A program made the translations under genes and the position numbers. The notes under the pieces were generated by a model that saw only the letters and a program-made list of their open reading frames with translations, ran no database searches and was not told the DNA's origin. This document shows, one piece after another, positions 20,761 to 33,117 of a DNA stretch of 64,000 nt. Each line of letters starts with the position of its first letter. The stretch's first letter is position 1. Source of the DNA: Papaver somniferum (Eukaryota; Streptophyta; Magnoliopsida; Ranunculales; Papaveraceae); assembly GCF_003573695.1 (NCBI RefSeq), contig NC_039359.1, forward strand, positions 187,014,813 through 187,078,812. Reading direction: 5' to 3'.

Positions 20761-22239
20761 GACAAGATGGTACACTCAATGTCCGAGGTGGAGTTCAAAT
20801 ATTATTTGGATAATTTTATTGGGATTTGGAAAAAGGATAACAAGAAATGTGTGGTTTATTGCTTGAAGGAATTGTTGGATCTGTATAAGGAAAATTTTGT
20901 GTATGCTTACACCTACCAACATAGGAAGTACAATAATGATGTGACAAGTATCACTAAAAGATATCTGGACGTTTGAAGAGCTTGCTCAAAGGGCGTCAAA
21001 ACAATGTGATATCGTCATAGAAGAAAGTAAAATGAAAATCGTGACACAGTTCAAGAATTACCATTGGTTGCTTAAAGATATAAATTATAGGGTGTCTCAC
21101 TGGGAAATCATTGCTATGATGAAGGATTACAAATTTTATGAGGATAAAGAGATGGGGATCAAGAGGATTGTATGTTCACGTATGATGATGACGGCTTTGG
21201 GACTCCTGTGTCGTCGCATGATTGCTAGGTACCAAAAAGGAATTCTATTTGATATTATCGATATGTATTGGAAAAAAAAACTAAGTTTCACGCCACCACC
21301 TGCCGAAGTCCATCTGAGTCCTTTGTAGACACAGATATTGGAAAACAAATAATCGAGAAATACGCAAGAAGGATGGTTTGACACGATAAGTTTTGGTGCA
21401 TTCCTTGAAACTCTCCGCTAATCCCCATATGGTATCGGTTGGAGAACCAACGGTGCTGCCACCGACGAGTAGACCACCTACCAATATGGATAGGCCCTCC
21501 AAGAAGAAAAAAGTTACATTCATGAAATAAGAGTCGTAACAACACCCTCTGATTTCATAATACAAAAAAAAACTGGCTATGGAGATTCCATGTGGTCGAA
21601 AACCAAACTACGAGCGACTTGATCATTTAACAAAAGTGTGGATACATAGAGCAGCTTGGGTATCCAACCAAGTCGGGTCACATAGAGGGTTAACAATAAA
21701 GAAACGTGTATAAGGTGGCGATGAGTACCCAAAAAAACCTTTCACAACATGAGTATGAAGATGTTAAATATGAAGAGGTACCAATTCAAAGGAAAATGGT
21801 TCGACCAAAGAAGGGAGAAAATGGGACAAGTAGCGCACAAGTAAAGACAAATGATCCAATCGTTCCTTCTCAACATGAGCATGAAGAGGTACCGGCTAAA
21901 AGGAAAAGGGGTCGACCAAACAACGGGGAAAGTGAGACAAGTAGCGTACAAATCAAGCCAAATGATCCAATCGTTCCTTCTCAACATCAGGACCCAATCA
22001 CTCCTTCTCAATAAATTCAATCAGACACAATACATGAGGATCCAAACGATCTCATCGTTCCTCCTCAAGAGAGTCAAGCGAGTACAAGAAGAATATCAAG
22101 GTGACATTCATGGAAACGACAAGCAAGACAAATGGGTTCTATGGCAACACCAACAACCGCTCTTGGTGATGGATCAACATCTATGGGTGAACGAGGTAGA
22201 CCCATCGAACGTGTTACACCATATTCGAGGAGTATTATT

Positions 22240-22860
22240 CAAAACTTCCTGAAATCATTAAGCCATATGTGTTATCTACCTATGATGTAGATGCGGATGG
22301 GAATTATGTTATCATGTTGCGTCAGAACAAATAGGATATATAAGTTCGACGGACGATGAGAACCTAACCTAATGCCAATGTTTTAGAAAGATGATGGCCT
22401 TACGCCTACAAGATGACAAGAAATTTTACATTTCGATGATGAAGGAAGGGACAACAAAAGGCAAAGAAGTGAAATTTGATGAAATGATTGCTAGTGTACA
22501 AAGGCCAAAGGGGAATGGACCAATTACCCAAGAATATTGGATAAGTATGCCTCTATGTGGTCATATCTTGGCGGAAACGTGGAGTTGCGTTGTTCATTTG
22601 TTTGGTCAGGGAACATATTTTATATACGCACCGTAATACGCCATTTGGGATGAATCGCTTAAGAATCGATGAATTTTCTTATTCAACCATAAAAACATAC
22701 ATTATATCGGTCTTAGACTACGTGAAGATTGTCCATTACCATCGGCGTATAGGTTTCATGAGGACTCAAAGCTCATCAAGGAATGGCTGAACATGAAGCG
22801 CTGGGAAGAATTGGTCGGCCCGGATCAAATCAAGGGTCTCCAAGTGTTGGAAAAAGTATC
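22240..22860 (+). pseudogene. OTU-like domain of the MULE, catalytic Cys lost
   Basis: LPEIIKPYVLSTYDVDADGNY is the start of the OTU fold, in which family members read DGNC. The codon here is TAT, so the nucleophile Cys is Tyr. After a frameshift, ALRLQDDKKFYISMM, EYWISMPLCGHILAE and VVHLFGQGTYFIY follow the later OTU strands, and the last part resembles the C-terminal tail of these proteins. OTU domains are cysteine deubiquitinases; what they do in MULEs is not established. It is inactive on two counts. Confidence 0.65.
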
Positions 22861-23059
22861 CTTTTTTTGTTAGGAACATGAACTATCAGATGCTTATATG
22901 TTGTCGCTTTCGTATATTGTATGTTGCAAATTGAACCAAGCTTAATGAATGAAAGTGAGTTTTCTTTTTTGGTTGGTTTAAATTCATGAAATTTATAAGA
23001 TAATCAGTTTACTTATACATTATTAAAGTATGATTCTTAAGATAGTATTCCGTATCTTT

Positions 23060-24290
23060 TTCAGAATCGGTTTGTATGGCATGAACTATAAACCAATTCT
23101 GAATGTAAACAGGAATCGGCTTACACTGATGTCCCTATAAACAAATTCTGAAAAAATCTTTCCTGGGAATTCATTTAGAATTGGTCTACGTAGTTGAAAA
23201 TGTAATATGATTTTGGATGAAATAAGTTCACAAATACAGATTACTTTTAATTCTACAATCAGACCACATCTTATCTAACAAGCCCTTATTGTAGTCCATT
23301 TCCACTTTGCATAAACCTTTAAAATTCAAACTTAGTACATTATGACGATAAACAAGCACGGTGCTCGACTATTACATTGATCTTGTAAGTGTATAAAATG
23401 AAATTTCTCTATTTCTTAGTGCGAGATTCAACTATAAATGTGGCTTCCAAATGATAAATCGGCCCTTCTCTCCATTTGTTGTAAGCATTTTGTGCCGCAA
23501 ACCTGTCGCCTCTGTGCCTAGAGATAAAATCGTTGTACTTATAACACGATTTCTTAAACAGACGAAGTCGGGTTGATAATTATGACATGGTTTCTTGTAC
23601 TTATCGCCCATCTTTGGAACGAAAGGACCCGATGCACTTGGATCCAAACTACTCTCATGTCGATGTTCTTCGGGAAGATCCTTGACAAATATAATTTTTT
23701 TAACCAATCCGGTCTCTTCCCCAACATCCTTTAACCTATGCCTTAGTTGGAGTTAGTCTTGACCTTGTTTTTTTTCCTTGAGTATCTTCTTTCATCGTAG
23801 CACTTGAGGATGATGTGTTAGTTCATTTATTTCTTTTAAGTATGTGTTCAAATTAATTGGTAGTTGATGATGATGGAGTAGTTTGCTTGCATCTTCTAAG
23901 TATGTGTTCGAATGAATTGAAAGTTGACGATGATGGATTTGATATCTTTGAATGAAAATAAATAGTGGAGAAAGATTTCTTTGAATAAAGTAGTATATGA
24001 TAGAGAATAGGCTATCCTCTTCATATACACAAGGGACCAACGTCTATAAGTTCGGAAAGAAAGAAAAATAGCCGTTTGCAGAAACAATCGGAGTATATGT
24101 AGTCAAGTATAATCCAATTATGAACTTGGAACTCTGGGAAATAGCTACCTTATGATAATCGGCTTGTATATGAGGTACATAAAGACCTATTATGTCCTAA
24201 GAAAATCTAGAAAAGTGGGCATTGCATCAACACTTAGTAAGCTTATGTGTGCATTAACGTAAACCGATTCTGGTTGAGTTTTAGAAAAAT
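23060..24290. repeat. AATCGGTTT hairpin units and duplications in the MULE 3' flank
   Basis: CAGAATCGGTTTGTA ... AACCAATTCTGA at 23063-23104 is an inverted pair, followed by AATCGGCTTACAC ... AAACAAATTCTGA. More AATCGG/CCAATT words lie at 24088-24280. Within it, 23830-23940 holds two copies of a segment of about 70 bp around AAGTATGTGTTC. The short minus-strand frame 23432-23707 has no recognisable domain. Confidence 0.5.
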
Positions 24291-24299
24291 TTGATGAGG

Positions 24300-25166
24300 A
24301 AATAACATATATTCATAGTATAATCATTGATGAATCCCTCTTAAAAGATATGGATTAAAGGGATTTGACTCAATCACTCGAATTGTTTGTATCCGAAATA
24401 TTGTTTGAAACCCCAAAAAAATAGAGAATAAAATTGTTGTTTGTGATTAGGTTTTAGTTTTTTATTATCATCCTCAAATAATGTGTATAAGACTCAAACT
24501 ACGGGGATAACAAACTACGAAAGTATTAATTATTTACCATTTCATATCATTTCGGATGGTGCATAGCCAATTAAGAATGACATACCTAACCAAGAACGGG
24601 ACATATGTAGAACGAGATATTTTTTTGGAGCCGAATACCTATCTGGAACAAAATCTAAGGCTACAATTCTTTTTGTTTTTTCTCATGCGAACTTTAGAAG
24701 TAACGTTAAAAAATAAAATTAAAAACTTGGGATAGTCTTATTTGGCTTTAAGTATGCCTCTCATGTTTTAGAGTTTTTTGTTTTTATATTTTTTGGATAG
24801 ATTGTAATATTCCTTTTGTTCCATGTCAGATGATGGTTTGTGATTTTTCATGCAGATTAATATATGGAAAGAGATGAAAAAATTTCATTTGTGCCCTTGA
24901 AAAAAGTCTTCAAACACTAATTGTTATTAGTGCATTTAAAAATGAACTTATAGTTCCAAGACAAACTGTTAGGATATTGTTGGTAGTTTTGTGGGAAAAT
25001 ATGAAAACTATAAAGTAATGTGGAATGAAAAAATAACCTTATACCCTCATTTAAAATGGATCGGAGGGAGTATTAGTATAGAGTTTGATGATAATTGTCT
25101 CCCTTTCATGGAAAATCAAAATGAAAACAAAACCACATTCGAAAAGAATGTAATTCTCAGAGCAAA
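24300..25166. other. AT-rich intergenic DNA
   Basis: No coding region or clear repeat end seen. Confidence 0.4.
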
Positions 25167-25603
25167 GGCTATGGAATGAGTGTTTTTCCTTTCAAATCCA
25201 ATGACTGTCCAAGTGAATGAGTGGTTTCTGGACCATAGGGAACCAAATATAACATACTAAGACGCACATGATCAACTGCTTGTAGGAAAAACAACTCGAA
25301 GAAGAGGCACCTGATCACCCGCTTGAGCGAAAAATGTGTCTTTACAAACATTTTTTAGTTATTTTAGTATTTATTTATTTTCAATTTATCTTCAAGCAGG
25401 TGATCATGTGTCTCTTCAAGCGATTTTTCCTCCAAGCGTCTGATCATATGGTTCTCAGCTTCCACTGTGACACCTTCATACGAATAAGTGTGAGAAAGAG
25501 TTTGCGCGAAAGTGGATCTCTCTACTACCCATAGTAGACCTAATTTGATCATTTTTTTAAATCAAACTCTTTCACTTTGAATGAGTGTTATCATTCCATA
25601 GCC
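25167..25603. mobile_element. 437 bp inverted-repeat MITE
   Basis: It starts GGCTATGGAATGA and ends with the exact reverse complement, TCATTCCATAGCC. Subterminal AGTGTT/AACACT words extend the symmetry. Internal parts are also inverted, for example CATGATCA and GTGATCATG with AAGCG words. The family and target duplication are not resolved. Confidence 0.6.
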
Positions 25604-26847
25604 CTGATACAGTGATTGTATGTACTTGATTTGTAGTCGTGCTATGCACTGGGAGCAGTTGCTCGTACCTTGATGAATGTGTTACTCCTGAAAATTAATA
25701 GTTGTCTGTATTTTTTTCTGTTATATACCCTCTGACTAAGCTCTTTTAATGTCACCACATGAGGAATTCCACCATTTTTCCAAACTTAAATATCTGTCTT
25801 GAGCGTCACCACAATGTGATACTGAATATAGTTCATCGCAAGATAGAGTCAAGGTTCTAGCGGAGACTGCTTCAAGAATAATATTAGCCCGTTAAAATAA
25901 TATTACATTTGAAAATCAAACAATAATGATGATGAAAATTGATAATTTTTCGTACCTTTTTTTGAACCTTCCAACCAAGCCATTTTTCTTCCTAATAAAG
26001 TGTCAAGGAAAATTAATAGCTGCACATACCTTTTTTATACTCTCCAAGCAAGTTCTTTTTCTTCCTAACAAGATGCGGGTGAAAGATGATAGTTACTCGT
26101 ATATTGTATCCCAACTCATACAAACGCAAAATCTATCAATTAACTCACGTTCTCACATTAGTTATCCCAGATATTCTTCCAGGATCAAAACCTAACACAT
26201 ATTTCCATCATTCCCACAATATTAAAACTAGATCCTCGGTAGCTGCCTCCAACATAGTACGCGTCTTTAGAGCATGAAAAAAAAATACAACCATCATCAT
26301 CAAATTTGGATCCATCCTTGAAGCAGTTCTTTGCACCATTTACAACATTAATCTCCTCTCCCCACGTATAAGATTTGGCGGTGTTACATTCTAGAAAAAT
26401 AAAATTTTAATTGAACCAGACACCATATAATACAAAAATGGAAAGAAAAAAAGTCATAGTTAGAAAAGTAAGATTTTGTCACAAGCAGGTAAAATGGGTA
26501 CTAAATAAAGCAATCTTAGCCAAATATTAAAATGCTGCCCAAGTTCTAAGGAAATAAATAGGACGATTAATTTTATTTAATATGATTTATGGCGGGGCAA
26601 GAATTCCAGTTTCAAAGGCCCTTACCTAAAATCTTGGGCAAGTATGTGTAAATTAGTATCTCCGACGAGCTTAACTTTAAGAGTGCATCTAAAGCTAACC
26701 TATCCATGTTATCTAATGTTGCACAGAGGCTAGTACATAATCCTAATACCGTCTAGCGTCATTTACTAAAATCATAAGTAGTTCTTCAAGAGTTTTACCT
26801 TGATAAAGCCCAATCTCTTGGGATTTGGAAATGTATAAGCGAATGTC
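25604..26847. other. AT-rich intergenic DNA
   Basis: No supported gene. 25970-26060 contains two similar segments around CCAAGC and TTTTTCTTCCTAA, a small local duplication. Confidence 0.4.
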
Positions 26848-28371
26848 TGGTAGGACTAGAAAGATGCCTACAAATTTAAATTGCAAGTGCACAGTGTTCT
26901 AATATAACACATGGCAAGCGTAAATCGATCCACAGGGACTTGGAGGGTGTAAAGTTGAAGTTCAAGACTTGGTAAACTGATTCAAATAAGAAGTAACAAC
27001 AAGGGGATTTGTACATCGATACAACATGATGTTTGTTATGAGAAGTAAACTAAAGAACAAAAATATGAATGAGATGAAAGTTTAGACACTTGATTAAAGG
27101 GGAACTAGGGATATCAATTCAACCACATAACCTACACTAGAGAATTCAGCTATTAAAACTCTTCTTGTCCTTATAGTAGAAAGGGGTGAAGATTCAAGTT
27201 TGTCGCATACCCAAGGTGTCTTAAAAAAGTGGATAGTTTAATGTCAACTAAGGTATTAACCCCTAGAATCAGATGTCTTGTTACGGCACAAATGATCACA
27301 TATTAATTCAATCCATAAATCATGAGTTGATGCACAACATATAATTGTTCTAACTACCTAGGATGCTTGACATACAAGGTGAAAGTTATCAGTTGTAGCA
27401 CTAAGATTAAACCTTTCATTAATCAAATAAGCTCAACAAGAATAATAATAGCATGAATAAACTAGTAGTAGATTAAGGGCATCATATAAACCCTAGCTTA
27501 TGAAATTAGAACATGGAGAAAACTGAAATTAAAGCTAAACCTGCAAAACAACTTGCACCGGCTAGTCCGGGATTGGTTTATTCCTCACAATCCTCGCCTA
27601 ATTTATACTACAATTCTCCCAATTTTCAATCCCATTTTCAATAAAATATAATGACAAAATTAGGGATTTGATGCTTCTGGAACTCACTACTGCACAGCCG
27701 CCTAATTGTCTTCGCCGATTGTCACACGATGTTGATGTTGCAGATATTTTCATTAACAAGAGAAGGAGAACATAAGTTGGTCGCCGGTGAGAGGGACAGC
27801 TGGAGTACGGTGGCGAAATTCAATAGAAATATGAAGTAAAATGGGGATGAAAGAGAAAGGGGTTTAGGAGTACTGATGTCGGGTGGAGAAGAGAGCCATT
27901 GTACAGATGACTTGGAACTTGGAATAGAAATGGAAAGGGTAGTGGGGACATCTTGGGTGTTAAGCTTGGACACCACATTTGAAGTACTCAAGGAAGAACT
28001 CAAACTGGATTTCTTTCTAAAACGTGAAGTAGATTGCTAGTCACTTATTATGGTGCAACTATACTTAAATTTTTAAAGCCTTCTTAGCACCATAACTTGA
28101 GCTTTGTTATATCTTGTAGCAACTCATCATTTCCTCAATTCTTTGAGCCCACAAACGCCTCCAGATTCTCTTCTATTATACTCCCTTTGCATAAGCCCGC
28201 TGATCTCTTACTCACCATTTACTCAACCACCTATAACACAACAAAATGAAATTATTCCGAGAAAATTACCTGTTAATAGACAAATTACAAAATACAAGAA
28301 AATAGAACAATGAATCACTAGGAATGTGATAAATGACTATAAAATAGTCTAGAAATATGCATTATTAGGCA
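26848..28371 (-). repeat. left LTR of element E
   Basis: 1524 bp. A minus-strand TATAAAT is at 27601-27607. The tract corresponding to the poly-G of the right copy is only GGGG here (27002-27005). The proline/serine-rich minus frame 27722-28003 is LTR sequence, not a gene. Confidence 0.75.
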
Positions 28372-28421
28372 CCACTACCGAGTAAAGTGAAAGACAGAAC
28401 TTCAGCTACACTGCTACCGAG

Positions 28422-28439
28422 TCCTCGACAACGGCGCCA
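28422..28439 (-). other. primer-binding site of element E
   Basis: The minus strand reads TGGCGCCGTTGTCGAGGA, which differs at two positions from the complement of the tRNA-Asp 3' end. It is separated from the right LTR end by AGTTTT, the same spacing as in element C. Confidence 0.7.
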
Positions 28440-28445
28440 AAAACT

Positions 28446-28600
28446 TGGTAGGACTAGAAAGATGTCTACAATATTAAACTGCAAGTGCACAGTGTTCTAA
28501 TGTAACACAAGGAAAGCACAGGTCGGTCCATAGGGACTTTGAGGGTGTAAAGTTGAAGTTCAAGACTTACTAAACTGATTCAAATAAGAAGTAACAATAA

Positions 28601-28632
<32 letters not shown>

Positions 28633-30003
28633 GTGCGTCGATATTGTTTTTTATGACAAGATGTTTGTTATGAGAAGTAAACTAAAGAACAAAAATCCAA
28701 ATGAGATGAAAGTTTAGACACTTTATTAAAGGGGCACTAGGGCTATCAATTTAACCATATAACCTACACTAGAGAATTCAGTAATGAAACTCTTCTTGTC
28801 CTTATAGTAGAAAGCGATGAAGATTCAAGTCTGCCGCATATCCAAGGTGTCTTAAAATTGGATAGTTTAATGTCAACTAAGGTATTAACCCCTAGAATCA
28901 GATGTCTTGTTACGAAACAAATGATCACATATTAATTCAATCCATAAAGTATGAGTTGATGCACAACACATAATTGTTCTAACTACCTAGGATGCTTGAC
29001 ATACAAGGTGAAAGTTATCAGTTCTAGCACTAGGATTAAAACTTTCCTTAATCAAATAAGCTCAACAAGAATAATAATAACATGAATAAACTAGTAGTAG
29101 ATTAAGGGCATCATACACACCCTAGCTTATGAAGTTAGAACATGGAAAAAACTGAAATTAAACCTAAACCTACAAAACAACTTGCATCGGCTAGTATGGG
29201 ATTGGTTTCTTCCTTAAAATCCTCGCCCAATTTATATAACAATTCTCCCAATTTTCAATCCCATTTTCAATAAAATACAATGACAAAATTAGGGATTTGA
29301 TGTTTCTGGAACTCATCATTGCACAACCGCCTAATTGTCTTCGCCGATTGTCACATGATGTTGATGTTGTAGATATTTTCATAACCAAGAGAGGGAGAAC
29401 ATCAGTTGGTTGCAGGTGAGAGGGACAGCTGGAGTAGGGTGGCGGAATTCAGTACAAAGAGGAAGTAAAATGGGGATGAAAGAGATAGGGGTTTAGCAGT
29501 ACTGATGTCTGGTGGAGAAGAGAGCCAAAGTACAGATGGCCTAGAACTTGGAATAGAAATGGAAAGGGTAGTGGGGTCATCTTGGGTGTTCAACCTGGAC
29601 ACCACATTTCAAGTATTTAAGGAAGAACTCAAACCGGCTTTCTTTCTCAAACGTGAAGTAGATTGTTGGTCACTTCTTATGCTGCAACTATACTTAAATT
29701 GTTAAAGCCTTCTTAGCACCATAACTTGAGCTTTGTTACATCTTGTAGAAACTCATCATTTCCTTGATTCCTTGAGTCCACAAACGCCTCCAGATTCTCT
29801 TCTATTATACTCCCTTTGCACAAGCCCGTTGATCTCTTACTCACCATTTACTCAACCACCTATAACACACAACAAAATGAAATTATTCCGAGAAAATTAC
29901 CTGTTAATGGACAAATGTGCAAAATACAAGAAAATAAAACAATGAAGCACTAGGAATGTGATAAATGACTATAAAATAGTCTAGAAATATGCATTATTAG
30001 TCA
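28446..30003 (-). repeat. right LTR of element E
   Basis: 1558 bp, colinear with the left copy but with many scattered differences by eye, so the pair is not recent. It contains a 30-base G run at 28601-28630. Confidence 0.75.
28601..28630 (+). repeat. poly-G run (G30)
   Basis: Thirty consecutive G in the right LTR of element E, where the left LTR has four. Length in the assembly may be unreliable. Confidence 0.9.
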
Positions 30004-30118
30004 CCTATCAATGTTTAACTCTTGTAGACCAAAATAATACTTGGGAGGTCGAAATTGGGAACTCAATTAATATCCGGCAGAATAATTGGATTTTCACCCA
30101 TCATTAAACTTATCATAG

Positions 30119-31380
30119 TTGAAGAACTTAAATAATCAAAACCTAACATTTGTTAATGATCTCATGGATATGATAAACCAAAAGTGGACCTTGAACCTAA
30201 TGCTTCCATATATAGTTCATTTCCATATGGTTAATTGTACACCCTATAGTATCTTATTCATGATAAAGCAAAACAAGAAGGCTAAAAAAAGGATAAGATT
30301 AGATGGCCTTCAAGACCATGCGGGGAAATTCTCTGTCAAGTCTATGTATGAAAAAACTGAATAACCCATCATACATAAAAAGATATCCTCGAATAACTAA
30401 TTATTTCTGAAAGGACCGACGGAATCTGAAAGTAAACCACATAATCAAAATTCCCCTTTGGAAATATTGTATGATGTTTTACTTACTAATCACAGTTTGG
30501 AAATATTTATGTATCGGGTTAAGCCATTTTACACCTTTGGCTGTAAAGAAAATGAAACATTAGAACATTTTTTTCAACTGTCACTTTGCTACATCAATCA
30601 TATACCAAAGTCTATTTTTATTATACGTTCTAATTGTTATCTATGCTAAGATGTATAAAATTTGGAGGACTGGTTAAAATGTAAACCTAAGTATAGAAGC
30701 GACAACCACTAAACATTAGTACATTTGGAAAGAGAGATGCAACATATGTTTCCAGGAAAATCACTAAACATCTTTACAAAATTCTTTGGTTACTCAAAGA
30801 CATGCTTGGACCAGGTCATATCTCGCAGAATATTACAGGATATTGAGGTTCTAAACAATTTCAAAGTGGTACAACCTGAAGTGAACCAGCTAAAAATCAA
30901 TATAGATGCCTCGTGGGGTATCCAAATCAACAATTTCTAGTTTTGCATTTATACTCTGAAACAATGATGATATCTTTGTAGGGGATAGAGAATGAGCTTC
31001 TAGTACCCCCACTTCGGAAGAAATAAAAGCAGTAGCAACTCTCCGAACAATTTTATGGAAAAAAAAGATTATAAAAAAAATAAAATTATATTGAAGGGGA
31101 TTGCAAAATAATATTGAGTTGTCTTAAGATTATGATCAACTGGAAACGTATAGCTATATTATGCAAATAATAATAGGGCAATCCATGAATGTTTTGAGTT
31201 TCGCTTTCATTTCTAAGTTAAAGAACAAAGCTCTAACCAAGGAAGTTAAATTTTATCGATGTATTTTCAATTGGAAATTAAATATTAGGTCAGAAGGTAA
31301 AACAAAACTTGTGTTCGATGTCTCCACTATTTTAGATGCACCAACCTATATACTAGCCGTATTGGATAATTTTTAATATA
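30119..31380 (+). pseudogene. L1-type LINE relic, 3' end of ORF2
   Basis: Pieces in LINE order. 30280-30360: GKFSVKSMYEKTE, the segment before the zinc domain. 30458-30640: a zf-RVT-like domain (ILYDVLLTNHSLEIF ... ENETLEHFFQL). 30880-30930: LKINIDASW, the start of the RNase H domain common at the 3' end of plant L1 elements. 31090: LEGDCKIILSCLK. Stops and frameshifts occur throughout. No RT or endonuclease part is seen, consistent with a 5'-truncated copy. Confidence 0.65.
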
Positions 31381-31551
31381 TATTTATGATCTTCAAATTA
31401 AATAAATTAAATTAAGAAAAGCTGAAGAAAAAAAGTCTATCAAGTTTGTGTATAATGAATTTTAGACGAAACCCCATAGTTTGATTTTATTAATCATATG
31501 GAAAGAAAAATAAAAAAGAGAGAGGAGGGCATAAGAGGAAAATTTTATTAA

Positions 31552-31827
31552 TCAAATAAAAGAGTACGAGAGATTTTTGATCTTACTTTTGTCAAAAACA
31601 TTGAAAATAAAACTAGATTTTAAAACTCTTTGCTGAATATGGGATGACATGTGTCGAAGATGCTTTATTCGATCTTCTTTAGTGATGTAATCCGCTGTAT
31701 AGTTATCTTTCCTGTTTATATACTTTAACTGAGCTTGTGGAAGATTTTCCAGTATTGAGATAGTTTCCTGAATGGTATTATCCACGCTCCAATTGAGGGA
31801 ATAAGATATGACCTCCAAAACAAACAA
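31552..31827 (-). pseudogene. LINE RNase H C-terminal fragment, opposite strand
   Basis: The minus frame holds ISILENLPQAQLKYINRKDNYTADYITK. The order of a hydrophobic strand, an I-x-R-x-x-N motif and AD-x-x-x-K matches the last part of plant LINE RNase H domains. It lies opposite in strand to the fragment at 30119-31380, so it is a second insertion or an inverted piece. Confidence 0.5.
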
Positions 31828-32516
31828 AAGAAAAAAAAACTATAAAAAACTATTTCTGAAAGTAATAAATTTATAGAATTTTTGAATGTAGAAACCTATA
31901 TATGAAGATAAAATATTTTCCTGAATGAAAAATTATATTAAACCAAGATTACAAAGATGCACCTAAACATATATACAAATTTGACAAAAGATATATGAAT
32001 TGAGATATGTCGTATAGTTGATCAAACAACAGTAGAATTCTAGTTTAATGTTTTTACACATTGACTATATGTTACATAATTTGCCTTCAATATTGAGACT
32101 GATATACTGTAGCTTTATTAAATAGATTAACATGTATGAATCGAGAAAAGACCATAGATTTCCAAACTTTTAGCGCAAATCTTCAGTTTTTCAATGAAAA
32201 TTGACAAAACTGATTTACCTCAACATTCGTAACCGCCACCGATTGATTATTGTAAATCGCACCATTCACATATTGATGAACGAATAAATTTGTGATCAAA
32301 GAGAACTGAAGAAATCCCCTTGCCACTTAGCCCCATGAGAAAATTCCTAATCCCTAAATCGACCATTCTAAATAAGCATGACTATGATGAAAAGTCATTA
32401 ATACAATAGCTTAAATATTTGCAAAGAAATCCTTACTTGGACCTGATTGAAGAAATAAAAATAAACACACATTAATCGGAATTTATAGAAATGAATATAA
32501 TTAAGATAAAAAAAAA
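31828..32516. other. AT-rich intergenic DNA
   Basis: No coding or repeat signal that I can support. Confidence 0.4.
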
Positions 32517-32800
32517 ACAGGCAGTTAGCTCAGCTGGTCATCCCCGTTTTTCAAAAATTTCATGCGTTCCAGAAATTCCAGGTTCGAGTCCCCAATGACC
32601 CAATACCTGAAGATGCAGCATATGACATGGAAGGTAGAAGCTTGCTCCCTTGGGATATAATCATCCCCCTATCCGCTTCGATTCCCTTGGTCGGTTCCTC
32701 ATCCTCATAAGGCTCGCAGGTAGGCTAGCACGACAACCTGTTCCTCATCCTTATGAGACTCGCTGGTAGGCTCGCACGACAACCTATTCAACTAATGTAG
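32517..32800 (+). mobile_element. tRNA-derived SINE
   Basis: GGCAGTTAGCTCAGCTGG gives a pol III A box and GGTTCGAGTCC, about 50 nt later, gives the B box. The sequence between does not fold into a tRNA, and a non-tRNA body follows, as in plant SINEs. The body ends in two copies of about 57 bp around GGTAGGCTNGCACGACAACC (32700-32790). The 3' limit is approximate. Confidence 0.65.
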
Positions 32801-33117
32801 TAGGTTGTTGGAGTTCAGCTTGGTGTTAGGCTTCCAGATAGTTTATTGTAAAAATACTTTTTATCCAATATTTTTAAAAAAAAAATTTAAAGATAAAAAT
32901 GAAAATATCTTTTTCCTTTTTCTTACTCTTTCGATGCGAGAAAAAAATCTCTACATAAAGAGAGACCCACGAGGATTGGGAGCCTTGTGTTTTTCCTTCT
33001 TCTTTCTTTGTTCCTTCTCTCTTTTCCCTCCTTTCTCCTTTTCTCTCTTATTTCTCTTAGAGACTACAGTTTTACTCAATAACTACCAGTTCTATTATTG
33101 ATAACTACTGATATTCC

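Larger units (their letters stand above)
18436..22860 (+). pseudogene. Mutator-like (MULE) transposase with OTU domain, decayed
   Basis: Blocks in transposase order: an acidic N-terminus (18436); a DNA-binding region with LVCERGGKHERHR (19300-19390) and the zinc-type NGCHNHD (19505); the transposase core with TVTDKDQSLMNAIQVVFPDA and a HFLCTWHIQCN motif (20030-20110); the WL..YKENFVYAYT helix block (20870); a SWIM-like C-terminal zinc region followed by FDIIDMYWKKKL (21170-21280); two AT-hook-like repeats (KRKRGRPNNG, 21900); and an OTU-like protease domain (22240-22860). Many stops and frameshifts, plus a 0.48 kb insert, inactivate it. The order MULE core-AT hook-OTU matches Jittery/FAR1-related MULEs. 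Ends and 9 bp target duplications were not found. Confidence 0.8.
26848..30003 (-). mobile_element. Element E: LTR pair with a 74 bp interior
   Basis: Two related LTRs (26848-28371 and 28446-30003), both ending TGGTAGG on the left and TGCCTAATAATG or TGACTAATAATG (minus strand) on the right, are separated by only 74 bp. That spacer contains a minus-strand tRNA-Asp-type primer site next to the right LTR. Gag and pol are absent. Bases flanking the pair (ATGTC left, CCTAT right) do not match, so a clean insertion is not shown. U5 words such as GCAAGTGCACAGTG and the block around 27360 match inverted LTR sequence of element A, so E belongs to the same superfamily of LTRs. Confidence 0.75.

Noticed and set aside
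20199..20775. Minus-strand frames over the MULE insert
   Set aside because: Shadow frames over a non-coding insert and transposase remnants; no protein family features.
32517..32600. Functional tRNA gene
   Set aside because: A and B boxes are present but the arms do not form a cloverleaf and a SINE-type body follows.
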